This document shows, piece after piece, positions 56,037 through 64,000 of a stretch of 64,000 nucleotides of DNA. The DNA is taken from positions 2,728,001 through 2,792,000 of the forward strand of contig CP092781.1 of assembly GCA_022493055.1 (NCBI GenBank). Reading direction: 5' to 3'. Both the position numbers and the translations under genes were made by a program. Source of the stretch: Staphylococcus roterodami (GTDB lineage: Bacteria; Bacillota; Bacilli; Staphylococcales; Staphylococcaceae). Position 1 is the first letter of the stretch. The number at the start of each line of letters is the position of its first letter. A model generated the notes under the pieces. That model was not told the origin of the DNA. It ran no database searches and saw only the letters and a list, made by a program, of their open reading frames with translations.

Positions 56037-56106
56037 AGTAGTGCAATGTCAAAAAAAATTATATTTATATCTCCCAAACACTACTTATCATGAGGAGATA
56101 TTAAAA

Positions 56107-57060
56107 ATGAGAAAAGTAACTAGCTTTGTATTGTGTACATCACTTATTTTAGGTGGCTGCTCTTTCATATCAAAGAATCAAACAAAAGATATTCCAAAGA
56201 CGGTTAGTGTCAAAGATTATGATGGTAAATATATTGGCGAACATAAAAAAAGAAATGAAGTATTTCTGAAAAAACATAAAGATGAAGCGATCAAAAAATA
56301 TAAAGACTACGTGAAAGACACCTTTGGTTATGATTGTAAAATTAATTTGGTGGAGGCCTATACTAATAAATCTGGGTTTAGTAAGAAAAGTAAGGTAGAT
56401 GGTATATCAGTGGTTGGTACGGTCAATTATGACGTTCCTTTTCAACTCCAATTACTTTTTGTTGAATCTGATAATGGTGTAACCATCACTACATTTACAC
56501 CTGGACATATAAATGAAACATCAGCGGCAGTTGCAGCCATGATGTATAAACGTTATGAACCTGAAATCGAACAAGCTCGGTTAAAATTTAAATCAGAAGT
56601 TGAGAAAAACGGTTATTACACCATGAATGAAAAACTTCAAAAGAAGCAAGAATTCAATGGCGTTACTAAACCATTTTTGAATTTCAACACAGACAGTATC
56701 GATGACTTAAAAAAGTTTAAACAAGAATTTAAGCCTGTTATGCACTTAAAAGGAGAAGCATTTAATCAACAATTACAAAATTTAATTAATAAATATCCTG
56801 AAATTAAGAAAAGCATGAACTCAGACTTTATTGCCTATTATGATAAGAAAAGCACAAAAAATGTTAATAAATATTCATGGGATTTACAAATACCAACCAA
56901 TGACACAATGAAAAAAATACCTGGATCGAAAATGATGTATTTTTATAAAGACAGTGTTTCTCCATCTGAAATTGGAGAAGATGGTAGGTTAGAAAATAAG
57001 ACTAATAAAATAACTATGTCTGGTGGAAATTGGGAAGAGATTCAAAAAGAAATAAAATAG
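56107..57060 (+). CDS. DUF576 lipoprotein, copy 2
   Basis: 317 aa from MRKVTSFVLC with GAGGAGA upstream; the longer frame that starts at 56002 inside copy 1 is not a start. Lipobox ILGGC intact. C-terminus reads MSGGNWEEIQKEIK. From base 56401 on it is identical, as far as I compared, to copy 3 including the following intergenic 65 bases, so the two are very recent duplicates. Gap to copy 1 is 70 bp and to copy 3 is 65 bp. Confidence 0.9.
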   Translation: MRKVTSFVLCTSLILGGCSFISKNQTKDIPKTVSVKDYDGKYIGEHKKRNEVFLKKHKDEAIKKYKDYVKDTFGYDCKINLVEAYTNKSGFSKKSKVDGISVVGTVNYDVPFQLQLLFVESDNGVTITTFTPGHINETSAAVAAMMYKRYEPEIEQARLKFKSEVEKNGYYTMNEKLQKKQEFNGVTKPFLNFNTDSIDDLKKFKQEFKPVMHLKGEAFNQQLQNLINKYPEIKKSMNSDFIAYYDKKSTKNVNKYSWDLQIPTNDTMKKIPGSKMMYFYKDSVSPSEIGEDGRLENKTNKITMSGGNWEEIQKEIK

Positions 57061-58190
57061 TGCAATGTTAAAAAAAATTATATTTATATCCCCAAAACAC
57101 TACTTATCATGAGGAGATATTAAAAATGAGAAAAGTAACTAGCTTTGTATTGTGTACATCACTTATTTTAGGTGGTTTGCTCTTTCATGCCAAAGAATCA
57201 AACAAAATCTATTCCAAAAGCGGTTAGCGTCAAAGATTACGATGGTAAATATATTGGTGAGCATAAAAAAAGAAATGAAGTATTTCTGAAAAAACATAAA
57301 GATGAAGCGATAAAAAAATATAAAGACTACGTGAAAGATACCTTTGGCTATGATTGTAAAATTAATTTAGTTGATGCCTATACTAATAAATCTGGATTTA
57401 GTGAGAAAAGTAAAATGGATGGTATATCAGTGGTTGGTACGGTCAATTATGACGTTCCTTTTCAACTCCAATTACTTTTTGTTGAATCTGATAATGGTGT
57501 AACCATCACTACATTTACACCTGGACATATAAATGAAACATCAGCGGCAGTTGCAGCCATGATGTATAAACGTTATGAACCTGAAATCGAACAAGCTCGG
57601 TTAAAATTTAAATCAGAAGTTGAGAAAAACGGTTATTACACCATGAATGAAAAACTTCAAAAGAAGCAAGAATTCAATGGCGTTACTAAACCATTTTTGA
57701 ATTTCAACACAGACAGTATCGATGACTTAAAAAAGTTTAAACAAGAATTTAAGCCTGTTATGCACTTAAAAGGAGAAGCATTTAATCAACAATTACAAAA
57801 TTTAATTAATAAATATCCTGAAATTAAGAAAAGCATGAACTCAGACTTTATTGCCTATTATGATAAGAAAAGCACAAAAAATGTTAATAAATATTCATGG
57901 GATTTACAAATACCAACCAATGACACAATGAAAAAAATACCTGGATCGAAAATGATGTATTTTTATAAAGACAGTGTTTCTCCATCTGAAATTGGAGAAG
58001 ATGGTAGGTTAGAAAATAAGACTAATAAAATAACTATGTCTGGTGGAAATTGGGAAGAGATTCAAAAAGAAATAAAATAGTGCAATGTTAAAAAAAATTA
58101 TATTTATATCCCCAAAACACTACTTATCATGAGGAGATATTAAAAATGAGAAAAGTAACTAGCTTTGTATTGTGTACATCACTTATTTTA
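56401..58190 (+). repeat. Recent tandem duplication inside the lipoprotein array
   Basis: The unit is 1019-1020 bp (starts at 56107, 57126, 58146). Bases 56401 to about 57170 and 57420 to about 58190 are identical as far as I compared, including the intergenic 65 bases. The extra base in copy 3 accounts for the 1019/1020 difference. Long direct repeats like these would favour further gain and loss. Confidence 0.85.
57126..58080 (+). pseudogene. DUF576 lipoprotein, copy 3, frameshifted at the lipobox
   Basis: Starts like the other copies (MRKVTSFVLCTSLILGG), but where copies 2 and 4 read GGTGGCTGCTC, this one reads GGTGGTTTGCTC (57171-57182): one C has become TT. The frame shifts exactly at the lipobox Cys and stops near 57225. 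The rest is open for 302 codons from a GTG at 57172, without a signal peptide. The 5' part (to about 57420) is identical to copy 4 and the 3' part (from 57421) to copy 2, making it an unequal crossover product. As read it cannot be lipidated and is probably non-functional. Confidence 0.85.
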
Positions 58191-59090
58191 GGTGGCTGCT
58201 CTTTCATGCCAAAGAATCAAACAAAATCTATTCCAAAAGCGGTTAGCGTCAAAGATTACGATGGTAAATATATTGGTGAGCATAAAAAAAGAAATGAAGT
58301 ATTTCTGAAAAAACATAAAGATGAAGCGATAAAAAAATATAAAGACTACGTGAAAGATACCTTTGGCTATGATTGTAAAATTAATTTAGTTGATGCCTAT
58401 ACTAATAAATCTGGATTTAGTGAGAAAAGTAAAATGGATGGTATATCAGTGGTTGGTACGGTCAATTATGACGTTCCTTTTCAACTCCAATTACTTTTTG
58501 TTGAGTCTGAAAATGGCGTAGCTATCACTACATTTACACCTGGTCATGTAAATGAAACATCAGCGGCAGTTGCAGCCATGATGTATAAACGTTATGAACA
58601 TGAAATTGAACAAGCTCGATTAAAACTTAAAAGTGAAATTGAAAAAGATGGCTATTTTGCGATGAGCCAAAAACTTCAAGTAAAACAAGAATTCAATGGC
58701 GTTACAAAACAATACTTGAATTTCAGTACAGATAGTATCGATGATTTGGAGAAATTCAAAAAAGAATTCAAACCTGTTATGCACTTAAAAGGAGAAGCAT
58801 TCAATCAACAATTACAAAATTTAATTAATAAATATCCTGAAATACAGAAAAACATGAAATCTGAGTTCATTGCTTATTATGACAAAGAAAAAAATAGAGA
58901 AACAGTAAAAGACTACGCTTGGAATCTTCAAAAATCTATAAATAACGTTATGCAATCATATCCTAGCACAAAATTTGTACAGTTTTATAAAGATGATGTT
59001 TCCCCTTCAATGATAGATGGAAATGGCCGCTTAAAATCGGATGCTAATGTAATTTCCATCGAGGGAGGAAAGTATAATGAGAACAAATAA
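58146..59090 (+). CDS. DUF576 lipoprotein, copy 4
   Basis: 314 aa, lipobox ILGGC intact, followed by the family signature KDYDGKYIGEHKK. The first 120 residues match copy 3 exactly. From about residue 175 it diverges: LKSEIEKDGYFAMSQKLQVK and a different C-terminus (NRETVKDYAWNL, ending EGGKYNENK). This is the most divergent C-terminal half in the array. Since the C-terminal half varies most in the array, it may set target specificity. Ribosome site GAGGAGA. Confidence 0.9.
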   Translation: MRKVTSFVLCTSLILGGCSFMPKNQTKSIPKAVSVKDYDGKYIGEHKKRNEVFLKKHKDEAIKKYKDYVKDTFGYDCKINLVDAYTNKSGFSEKSKMDGISVVGTVNYDVPFQLQLLFVESENGVAITTFTPGHVNETSAAVAAMMYKRYEHEIEQARLKLKSEIEKDGYFAMSQKLQVKQEFNGVTKQYLNFSTDSIDDLEKFKKEFKPVMHLKGEAFNQQLQNLINKYPEIQKNMKSEFIAYYDKEKNRETVKDYAWNLQKSINNVMQSYPSTKFVQFYKDDVSPSMIDGNGRLKSDANVISIEGGKYNENK

Positions 59091-59235
59091 TCACATTAAC
59101 TTTACAATTAAATATAAAATTATTAGCTATTACAAGAATAATTAAGTTATAATTATATTGCATTAAAAAACTTTAACTATTATTTATATTTTTGTTTTCA
59201 TTATAAAAACACTCAATATAGAGGAGAAATTAAAA

Positions 59236-60183
59236 ATGAGAAAAGTAACTGGCTTTGTATTGTGTACATCACTTATTTTAGGAGGTTGCTCATTTATGCA
59301 TAAAGATCAAACAAAAGATATCCCAAAGACGGTTAGCGTCAAAGATTACGATGGTAAATATATTGGCGAACATAAAAAAAGAAATGAAGTCTTTCTGAAA
59401 AAACATAAAGATGAAGCAATTAAAAAATATAAAGACTACGTGAAAGACACCTTTGGCTATGATTGTAAAATTAATTTGGTGGAGGCCTATACTAATAAAT
59501 CTGGATTTAGTGAGAAAAGTAAAACGGATGGATTAGTAGTCGTCGGTACGGTCAATTACGATATTCCTTTTCAGTTTAGACTGATTTTTGTTGAATCTGA
59601 CAATGGCATAGCTATCACAACATTTACACCTGGTCATAAAAACGAAACGTCAGCCGCAGTTGCAGCTATGATGTATAAGCGTTATGAACATGATATAGAA
59701 CAAGCTCGATTAAAATTTAAATCAGAGGTTGAGAAAAATGGTTATTATGCCATGAATGAAAAACTGGAAGTTAAACAAGAATTTAATGGTGTTACAAAAC
59801 AATACTTAAATTTCAATACCGTTAGCATCGATGATCTAGATAAGTTTAAAAAAGAATTTAAGCCTGTTATGCACTTAAAAGGTGATGCATTCAATCAACA
59901 GTTACAATCTTTGATTAACAAATATCCTCAAATACAAGAAAATATGAATTCTGACTTTATTGCCTATTATGATAAGAAAAGCACAAAAAATGTTAATAAA
60001 TATTCATGGGATTTACAAATACCAACAAATGACACAATGAAAAAAATACCAGGATTGAAAATGATGTATTTTTACAAGGACAATGTATCTCCAACCGAAA
60101 TTGGAGAAGATGGCAGGTTAGAAAACAGGGTTGATAAGATATCAATGGATGGTGGTAACTGGGATAAGAATAAAAAAAATTAA
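59236..60183 (+). CDS. DUF576 lipoprotein, copy 5
   Basis: 315 aa, lipobox ILGGC intact, mature part MHKDQTKDIPKTVSV. It has the DGLVVVGTVNYDIPFQFRL segment shared with copy 1, and a C-terminus like copy 1 (MDGGNWDKNKKN). It is separated from copy 4 by a longer gap of 145 bp, with its own AT-rich leader, and from the lipase-like gene by 85 bp. As the copy next to the putative toxin it is the best candidate for the cognate immunity protein. Confidence 0.9.
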   Translation: MRKVTGFVLCTSLILGGCSFMHKDQTKDIPKTVSVKDYDGKYIGEHKKRNEVFLKKHKDEAIKKYKDYVKDTFGYDCKINLVEAYTNKSGFSEKSKTDGLVVVGTVNYDIPFQFRLIFVESDNGIAITTFTPGHKNETSAAVAAMMYKRYEHDIEQARLKFKSEVEKNGYYAMNEKLEVKQEFNGVTKQYLNFNTVSIDDLDKFKKEFKPVMHLKGDAFNQQLQSLINKYPQIQENMNSDFIAYYDKKSTKNVNKYSWDLQIPTNDTMKKIPGLKMMYFYKDNVSPTEIGEDGRLENRVDKISMDGGNWDKNKKN

Positions 60184-60268
60184 CATCATAGTATATTACA
60201 ACAAAATAAGTCGAATTTTTCATCAAATTTAACTATACTAGAACTCTTATAACTGGAGATAGATACTA

Positions 60269-62362
60269 ATGAAAAAGAGTAATCATATAACTGACTTAGA
60301 TGCTATTGAATTAAGTAGTGGATGGAATTACAATGACAAAATAAAATTGTCAGATGAGATTCATGTTAATGGAAATCAATATAAAGTTATTAAGGATCAA
60401 AAACCTACCAATACTGGACTCGGCTATAAATTATATGAACGTTATGATAATAATAGAAGTACAGGAAAGTTAATCATATCATTTGATGGTACTGACTTTA
60501 GTGACCCAAACGATGTAAATACAGATTTAAGACTAGCCGGGGACTCCATTCCAAATCAATTGCTGGAAGCAGGGAAGGTGTATACTGATTTAAAAAATAA
60601 ATATAACGACGCAAATACATTGAGTTCGTTTGAATTCAAGTCAAAGTACAATGAGTCTGCTAATAAATACATAGGAAAATCAATCACAAATGCAGGGGGT
60701 AATTCACTCTCTGGAGCCATAGCTCAATATTTAGGTGTATTAGATCCAGGGCTTAACGTAACTACTACAAATTCTGCACCTATGCCAAGATCTATTACTC
60801 GTATGGCTCGTCGAGATGCAAATAATATACATAATTACCACAGTAGAAGTGATGTCTTGACTAGAATTAATATAGGTGGGCTTATGTATAATTCCATGGT
60901 CGGAAAACACATTTTCCTAGAAAATGGTGTGTCTACGTTTGGAGCATTGATACCTGCTCATACTGGATACAACTTTGAAGAAAAAGAGAAGTTAGACCAT
61001 TTTGATCAAGACAATATTATTAACAAGGAAGTCTATACGAGCCGCAATGGATTGAAAATTTATGCTGACATGGATGAACATACTCCTATATTTGTATGGA
61101 GTGGTGATGCTATTGGTGCTGGCACATCAAAAATAAAATTAGATAAAGGGCACCTGGCGGATTTAAACGACTATGTGCATGGTAGATTAACCGAATATGT
61201 AAATAATATTGATCTTAAAATGAAAGATATTCGAACATCCGTTGAACGTGAAAATAATAATTTTAGTCAACATGTAAATGAAACGAAAGATTATTTTAAA
61301 AAAGTAATAAAACTTAACGAATTAGAAGCTTGGATTCACAACATATCCAATCTAATTAGAACTAATATTGAAAGTAAAGCGGATGAATTAAAAGGTAACC
61401 TCAGAACACTTAGAGACCAAGATAATATTTTAGATTTAGTGGGTGCCGATCATATTATTAATTCAATTATTGATTTTATTGATAAAATTACCGATAAAAT
61501 TTCAAAATTCATTAAATATGGTGAAGATTTCATGGAAGCTGCTTTTGATATAGTTAGCAACACTATTGTCAAAATGTTTGTCAACTTATCAGAAGGATTT
61601 GAGGATGGTGTTAGAGAAGAAGTTTTAGCCCATTTGAATGTTGTCATACCAAATATTCAAATTATCAAAAATCAAGTCACTCATTTCGGTGATGGCATTA
61701 ATGATATATTGACCCAAATGACCCACTTGGATGACAATGTAATGGTTAACAACGTACCTATCAATAAAAATGCTACAAAGCAAACATCAAAACCACTTGC
61801 AGAATCTAAGAATTTATTATTAAATTTAGAAATCCGAAATAAAGTGATGGAATCTGGTTTGGGTACACTTGCGTCAAATATAAATCTTTTGATAGTACCA
61901 GAAACAGTAAGAATCATTGCGCTCATTTCTATAGTTGATGCATGCACACCAACATTATCTTATTTTGTTGGTAAGATTGAATGGATTGCATCCAAAGTTC
62001 CATTTGCCAAGACAACAGCAGAAACACTTAAATCTTTTAAAAATCTTATTGATAAGTTACATCAACAACTAACTGATATGCGATTAATCCTAGGTGAACT
62101 TATTTTTACAGAATATATTATCAATGAAATGCAAGATTTTTTCAAAAATGCACTACTATCAGATAGCCTTTTAAGAGATATTAAAGTATTAAGTGCTAAT
62201 GCTAAAGGTGACGCTGACATGCTAGAAACAGAACTTCGTGCTGTAATAAACGCAATGTCTCAAAACGAAGGTAAATCTGTTGATGCACTTAAAAATAGTA
62301 CCGCTTCTCTAAAAAACAATCTAACCAAATTAAAAGAGCAACTCGATAAAACTACACATTAA
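60269..62362 (+). CDS. TslA-like lipase with helical C-terminal secretion domain (putative T7SS toxin)
   Basis: 697 aa without signal peptide. N-terminal half (about 1-300) reads as an alpha/beta-hydrolase: LIISFDGTDFSD (69-80) for the oxyanion strand, nucleophile elbow GNSLSG (144-149, Ser146), then Asp195 in YHSRSDVLTR and His231 in PAHTGYNF as the likely triad. Residues about 310-697 are almost all amphipathic helix (KDIRTSVERENNN, LKNSTASLKNNLTKLKEQLD) like an LXG/WXG domain but at the C-terminus. This reversed order matches TslA, the T7-secreted phospholipase A of S. aureus neutralised by DUF576 lipoprotein TilA. Five such lipoproteins lie immediately upstream. I see no TlaA-like small helical partner in the next 500 bases. 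Start supported by GGAG. Confidence 0.75.
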   Translation: MKKSNHITDLDAIELSSGWNYNDKIKLSDEIHVNGNQYKVIKDQKPTNTGLGYKLYERYDNNRSTGKLIISFDGTDFSDPNDVNTDLRLAGDSIPNQLLEAGKVYTDLKNKYNDANTLSSFEFKSKYNESANKYIGKSITNAGGNSLSGAIAQYLGVLDPGLNVTTTNSAPMPRSITRMARRDANNIHNYHSRSDVLTRINIGGLMYNSMVGKHIFLENGVSTFGALIPAHTGYNFEEKEKLDHFDQDNIINKEVYTSRNGLKIYADMDEHTPIFVWSGDAIGAGTSKIKLDKGHLADLNDYVHGRLTEYVNNIDLKMKDIRTSVERENNNFSQHVNETKDYFKKVIKLNELEAWIHNISNLIRTNIESKADELKGNLRTLRDQDNILDLVGADHIINSIIDFIDKITDKISKFIKYGEDFMEAAFDIVSNTIVKMFVNLSEGFEDGVREEVLAHLNVVIPNIQIIKNQVTHFGDGINDILTQMTHLDDNVMVNNVPINKNATKQTSKPLAESKNLLLNLEIRNKVMESGLGTLASNINLLIVPETVRIIALISIVDACTPTLSYFVGKIEWIASKVPFAKTTAETLKSFKNLIDKLHQQLTDMRLILGELIFTEYIINEMQDFFKNALLSDSLLRDIKVLSANAKGDADMLETELRAVINAMSQNEGKSVDALKNSTASLKNNLTKLKEQLDKTTH

Positions 62363-62512
62363 TTTCATACATTTTGAGTGAACAGAATATTATTTCCATG
62401 CAAACATTCCTAAACTACACATGTTACATAATTGATTCATTTTTATAGAAACGGGTAAAAATGATAAAGTAATTATCTTTCACAAAAAATCAAATATTGG
62501 GAGGAATTAAAT

Positions 62513-62872
62513 ATGATTTTGCGTTATGCAACGAATTTAAAACTTGCGAAAGAGCTATATCAAGCTAGTAAACCTAAATTACAAGAGGATAAAGGTATGA
62601 TTGAACTGTTTGAACATACTTTTGGCTTACAAAAAGAACTTGTAAAATACGTCGGAATTGCAGAAGCAACTACTGCTGCTTTATACTCAGCTAGCTTTAT
62701 CAATAAAAACATTTCTCGCCTTGCTTCACTATCAACGATAGGCATTTTAAGTGTAGCTGTTTACAAACATTTTGAAGCTGGCCAAGGTAAAAAAGGTGCA
62801 CAACATGCATTAGATTTATTAGGTCTTGCTACTTTAAGTTTACTAGATACATTTTCTTGTAATAAAAAATAG
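62513..62872 (+). CDS. Small membrane protein, DoxX-like
   Basis: 119 aa with GGGAGG before ATG. Helices at about 48-68 (YVGIAEATTAALYSASFI), 72-86 and 96-112. The loop VYKHFEAGQGKKGAQHALDLLGLAT resembles small DoxX-type proteins, but the match is loose. It lies 150 bp after the lipase-like gene in the same direction. I do not think it is a TlaA partner, which should be soluble and helical. Function unknown; it may be unrelated to the toxin cluster. Confidence 0.6.
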   Translation: MILRYATNLKLAKELYQASKPKLQEDKGMIELFEHTFGLQKELVKYVGIAEATTAALYSASFINKNISRLASLSTIGILSVAVYKHFEAGQGKKGAQHALDLLGLATLSLLDTFSCNKK

Positions 62873-62956
62873 TCTTCATTTTAGAAGCACATACTTTAGC
62901 ACATATGTACTTTTGTTTTAATCCATAAACAGTACACTGCTATAGCATGTGTTTTG

Positions 62957-63568
62957 TTATTTTTCAGGTCTATCTATTGTAAATAATCCCCCTAATTTAG
63001 CATAATCGTTTCCAGCTAAACGTGAAACAGCTTGTAACGTATGTGGATTGATTTTAAAATCTCCTTCATAAATACTATCATCAATATGATAAGTTACAAT
63101 TTCACCTATTATTAAGTCTGCCCCATCCAGCTCATCCCCCAGTAATATTATTTGCGATAGTTTACATTCGAATCTTATTTTCGCTTCTTGGATTCCTGGC
63201 GTCTTAATTGCTGTAGATGTTATAAGTGATAAATCTGTACGACTCAACTCGCTGTCTCCGTATACTAAAGGCGCTGCAGTCTCATTAATATCTTGAACGT
63301 TATCTTCGTCTGTAATATGCACAACAAAGTCTCCAACCCGTTCTATATTCAATGCAGTATCTTTTCTCTTACCTCCTGCACGTTGCACTGCAATTGCAAT
63401 CATTGGCGGATGATTATTAACAATATTAAAAAAGCTAAATGGTGCTGCATTAACAGATCTATCTTGATTTAATGTAGTTACAAAAGCTATAGGTCGTGGA
63501 ATAATTGAACCAATTAACAATTTATAGTTTTCTTTATCGGATAATGACTGTGCATCAAACGTATGCAT
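62957..63568 (-). CDS. Flavin reductase-like (FMN-binding split-barrel) protein
   Basis: 203 aa from ATG 63568 (AGAGG eight bases upstream, MHTFDAQSLS). The longer frame adds ten residues without a site. FMN-binding split barrel: SIIPRPIAFVTTLNQD, NAAPFSFFNIVNNHPP and DGADLIIGEIVTYHID. Typical length for the family; partner enzyme unknown. Its neighbour msrA is transcribed in the same direction about 85 bp upstream. Confidence 0.85.
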   Translation of the reverse strand: MHTFDAQSLSDKENYKLLIGSIIPRPIAFVTTLNQDRSVNAAPFSFFNIVNNHPPMIAIAVQRAGGKRKDTALNIERVGDFVVHITDEDNVQDINETAAPLVYGDSELSRTDLSLITSTAIKTPGIQEAKIRFECKLSQIILLGDELDGADLIIGEIVTYHIDDSIYEGDFKINPHTLQAVSRLAGNDYAKLGGLFTIDRPEK

Positions 63569-63653
63569 ATGACTAACCTCTTTTCTTAGTATAAACATCT
63601 ATTTCTCTGATTTTAGTTAATTTAAACATCCAGTTTCCTTCTGAAATGAAAAA

Positions 63654-64000
63654 TTACTTATATTTGTCTAATAAGTCTTTTGAAATATGGCACAAATGAA
63701 TATCTTCTGGATATTTTGATAAATGTTGCTGATGTTCTTCTGCACTTTTAATATAGTTAGACAGAGGTAAGACTTCCACTGCAATTTGATCCCTGTCTTT
63801 TCGTCCATTGATGAACTGCCGTGCTTCAATTAGATGGTCATTTACACAACTATATAATCCCGTTCGATACTTTTCACCAATATCATTTCCTTGTTGATTC
63901 ACACTGTATGGATTAATGATTTTAAATAAATAATTCATGATGTCTGTAATTGATAACTTACTATCATCAAATTGAAGTTTCACACATTCAGCATAGCCAT
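63654..64000 (-). CDS. msrA: Peptide methionine sulfoxide reductase MsrA, C-terminal part
   Basis: The frame is open to the right edge, so only the C-terminal part of about 114 residues is in the window. It includes YAECVKLQFDDSKLSI and LFKIINPYSVNQQGNDIGEKYRTGLY, which matches the MsrA core (GHAEVV..FDP, ....FF..HDPT..N.QG.D.G.QYRS). The catalytic GCFW motif would lie outside. MsrA reduces methionine-S-sulfoxide in proteins. The usual His-Asp-Pro of the HDPT segment reads INPYS here. Confidence 0.8.
   Translation of the reverse strand, partial: GYAECVKLQFDDSKLSITDIMNYLFKIINPYSVNQQGNDIGEKYRTGLYSCVNDHLIEARQFINGRKDRDQIAVEVLPLSNYIKSAEEHQQHLSKYPEDIHLCHISKDLLDKYK

Noticed and set aside
56002..56106. 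Longer N-terminus for lipoprotein copy 2
   Set aside because: It starts inside copy 1 and adds 35 residues before a perfect lipoprotein signal with its own ribosome site.
55089..60183. Lipoprotein array as part of a genomic island like vSa-alpha
   Set aside because: No integrase, transposase, restriction genes or att repeats nearby; flanks are core genes.

Overview
The window reads as chromosome of a coagulase-positive staphylococcus of the Staphylococcus aureus complex. It is AT-rich and carries a recognisable block: braDE/braSR, phoB, fphF, clfB, the arcABDC-arcR arginine deiminase operon, aur, isaB, a PTS/manA cluster, sasF, the complete accessory Sec locus (secY2-asp1-asp2-asp3-secA2-gtfA-gtfB) with sraP, then a DUF576 lipoprotein array. 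Many proteins (ArcA, IsaB, Aur, SasF, BraS) differ at many positions from S. aureus as I remember it while gene order is kept, so a sister lineage such as S. argenteus or S. schweitzeri is more likely than typical S. aureus. That is inference from memory, not from a search.

Layout. 1-1.2 kb: no gene found. 1.2-5.9 kb (minus): a BceAB-type peptide-antibiotic transporter and its intramembrane-sensing two-component system. 6.1-7.5 kb (plus): alkaline phosphatase PhoB, followed by a 33-34 aa small protein, a MarR regulator and esterase FphF (all minus). 9.4-12.3 kb: clfB, frameshifted in its signal peptide. 12.7-19.0 kb: ADI operon with its Crp-type activator ArcR, an ArcR-type palindrome and an ArgR repressor. 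19.5-22.0 kb: aur, frameshifted in its signal peptide, and isaB. 22.2-28.0 kb (plus): a small anchored protein, then a cre-flanked PRD activator, a fructose-family PTS permease and mannose-6-phosphate isomerase. 28-36 kb: YhgE/Pip membrane protein, a glucosaminidase-CHAP hydrolase, an isochorismatase-like hydrolase and sasF. 36.3-53.5 kb: accessory Sec export and glycosylation operon with sraP, which is also frameshifted. 54-64 kb: two flavin reductase-like proteins around five tandem DUF576 lipoproteins, a 697-aa lipase-like protein and a small membrane protein; msrA runs off the right edge.

Most notable system: 55.1-62.4 kb. A protein with an N-terminal lipase fold (GNSLSG, then Asp and His) and a long helical C-terminus sits directly after five DUF576 lipoproteins. 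This matches the TslA/TilA arrangement, in which a type VII-secreted phospholipase with its secretion domain at the C-terminus is neutralised by DUF576 lipoproteins. The array shows fresh unequal crossing-over: copy 3 is a hybrid of copy 4 (5') and copy 2 (3').

Second theme: clfB, aur, sraP and lipoprotein copy 3 each carry a single small frameshift, three of them inside the export signal. Either this isolate has lost several surface or secreted factors, or the assembly has indel errors; raw reads would decide.
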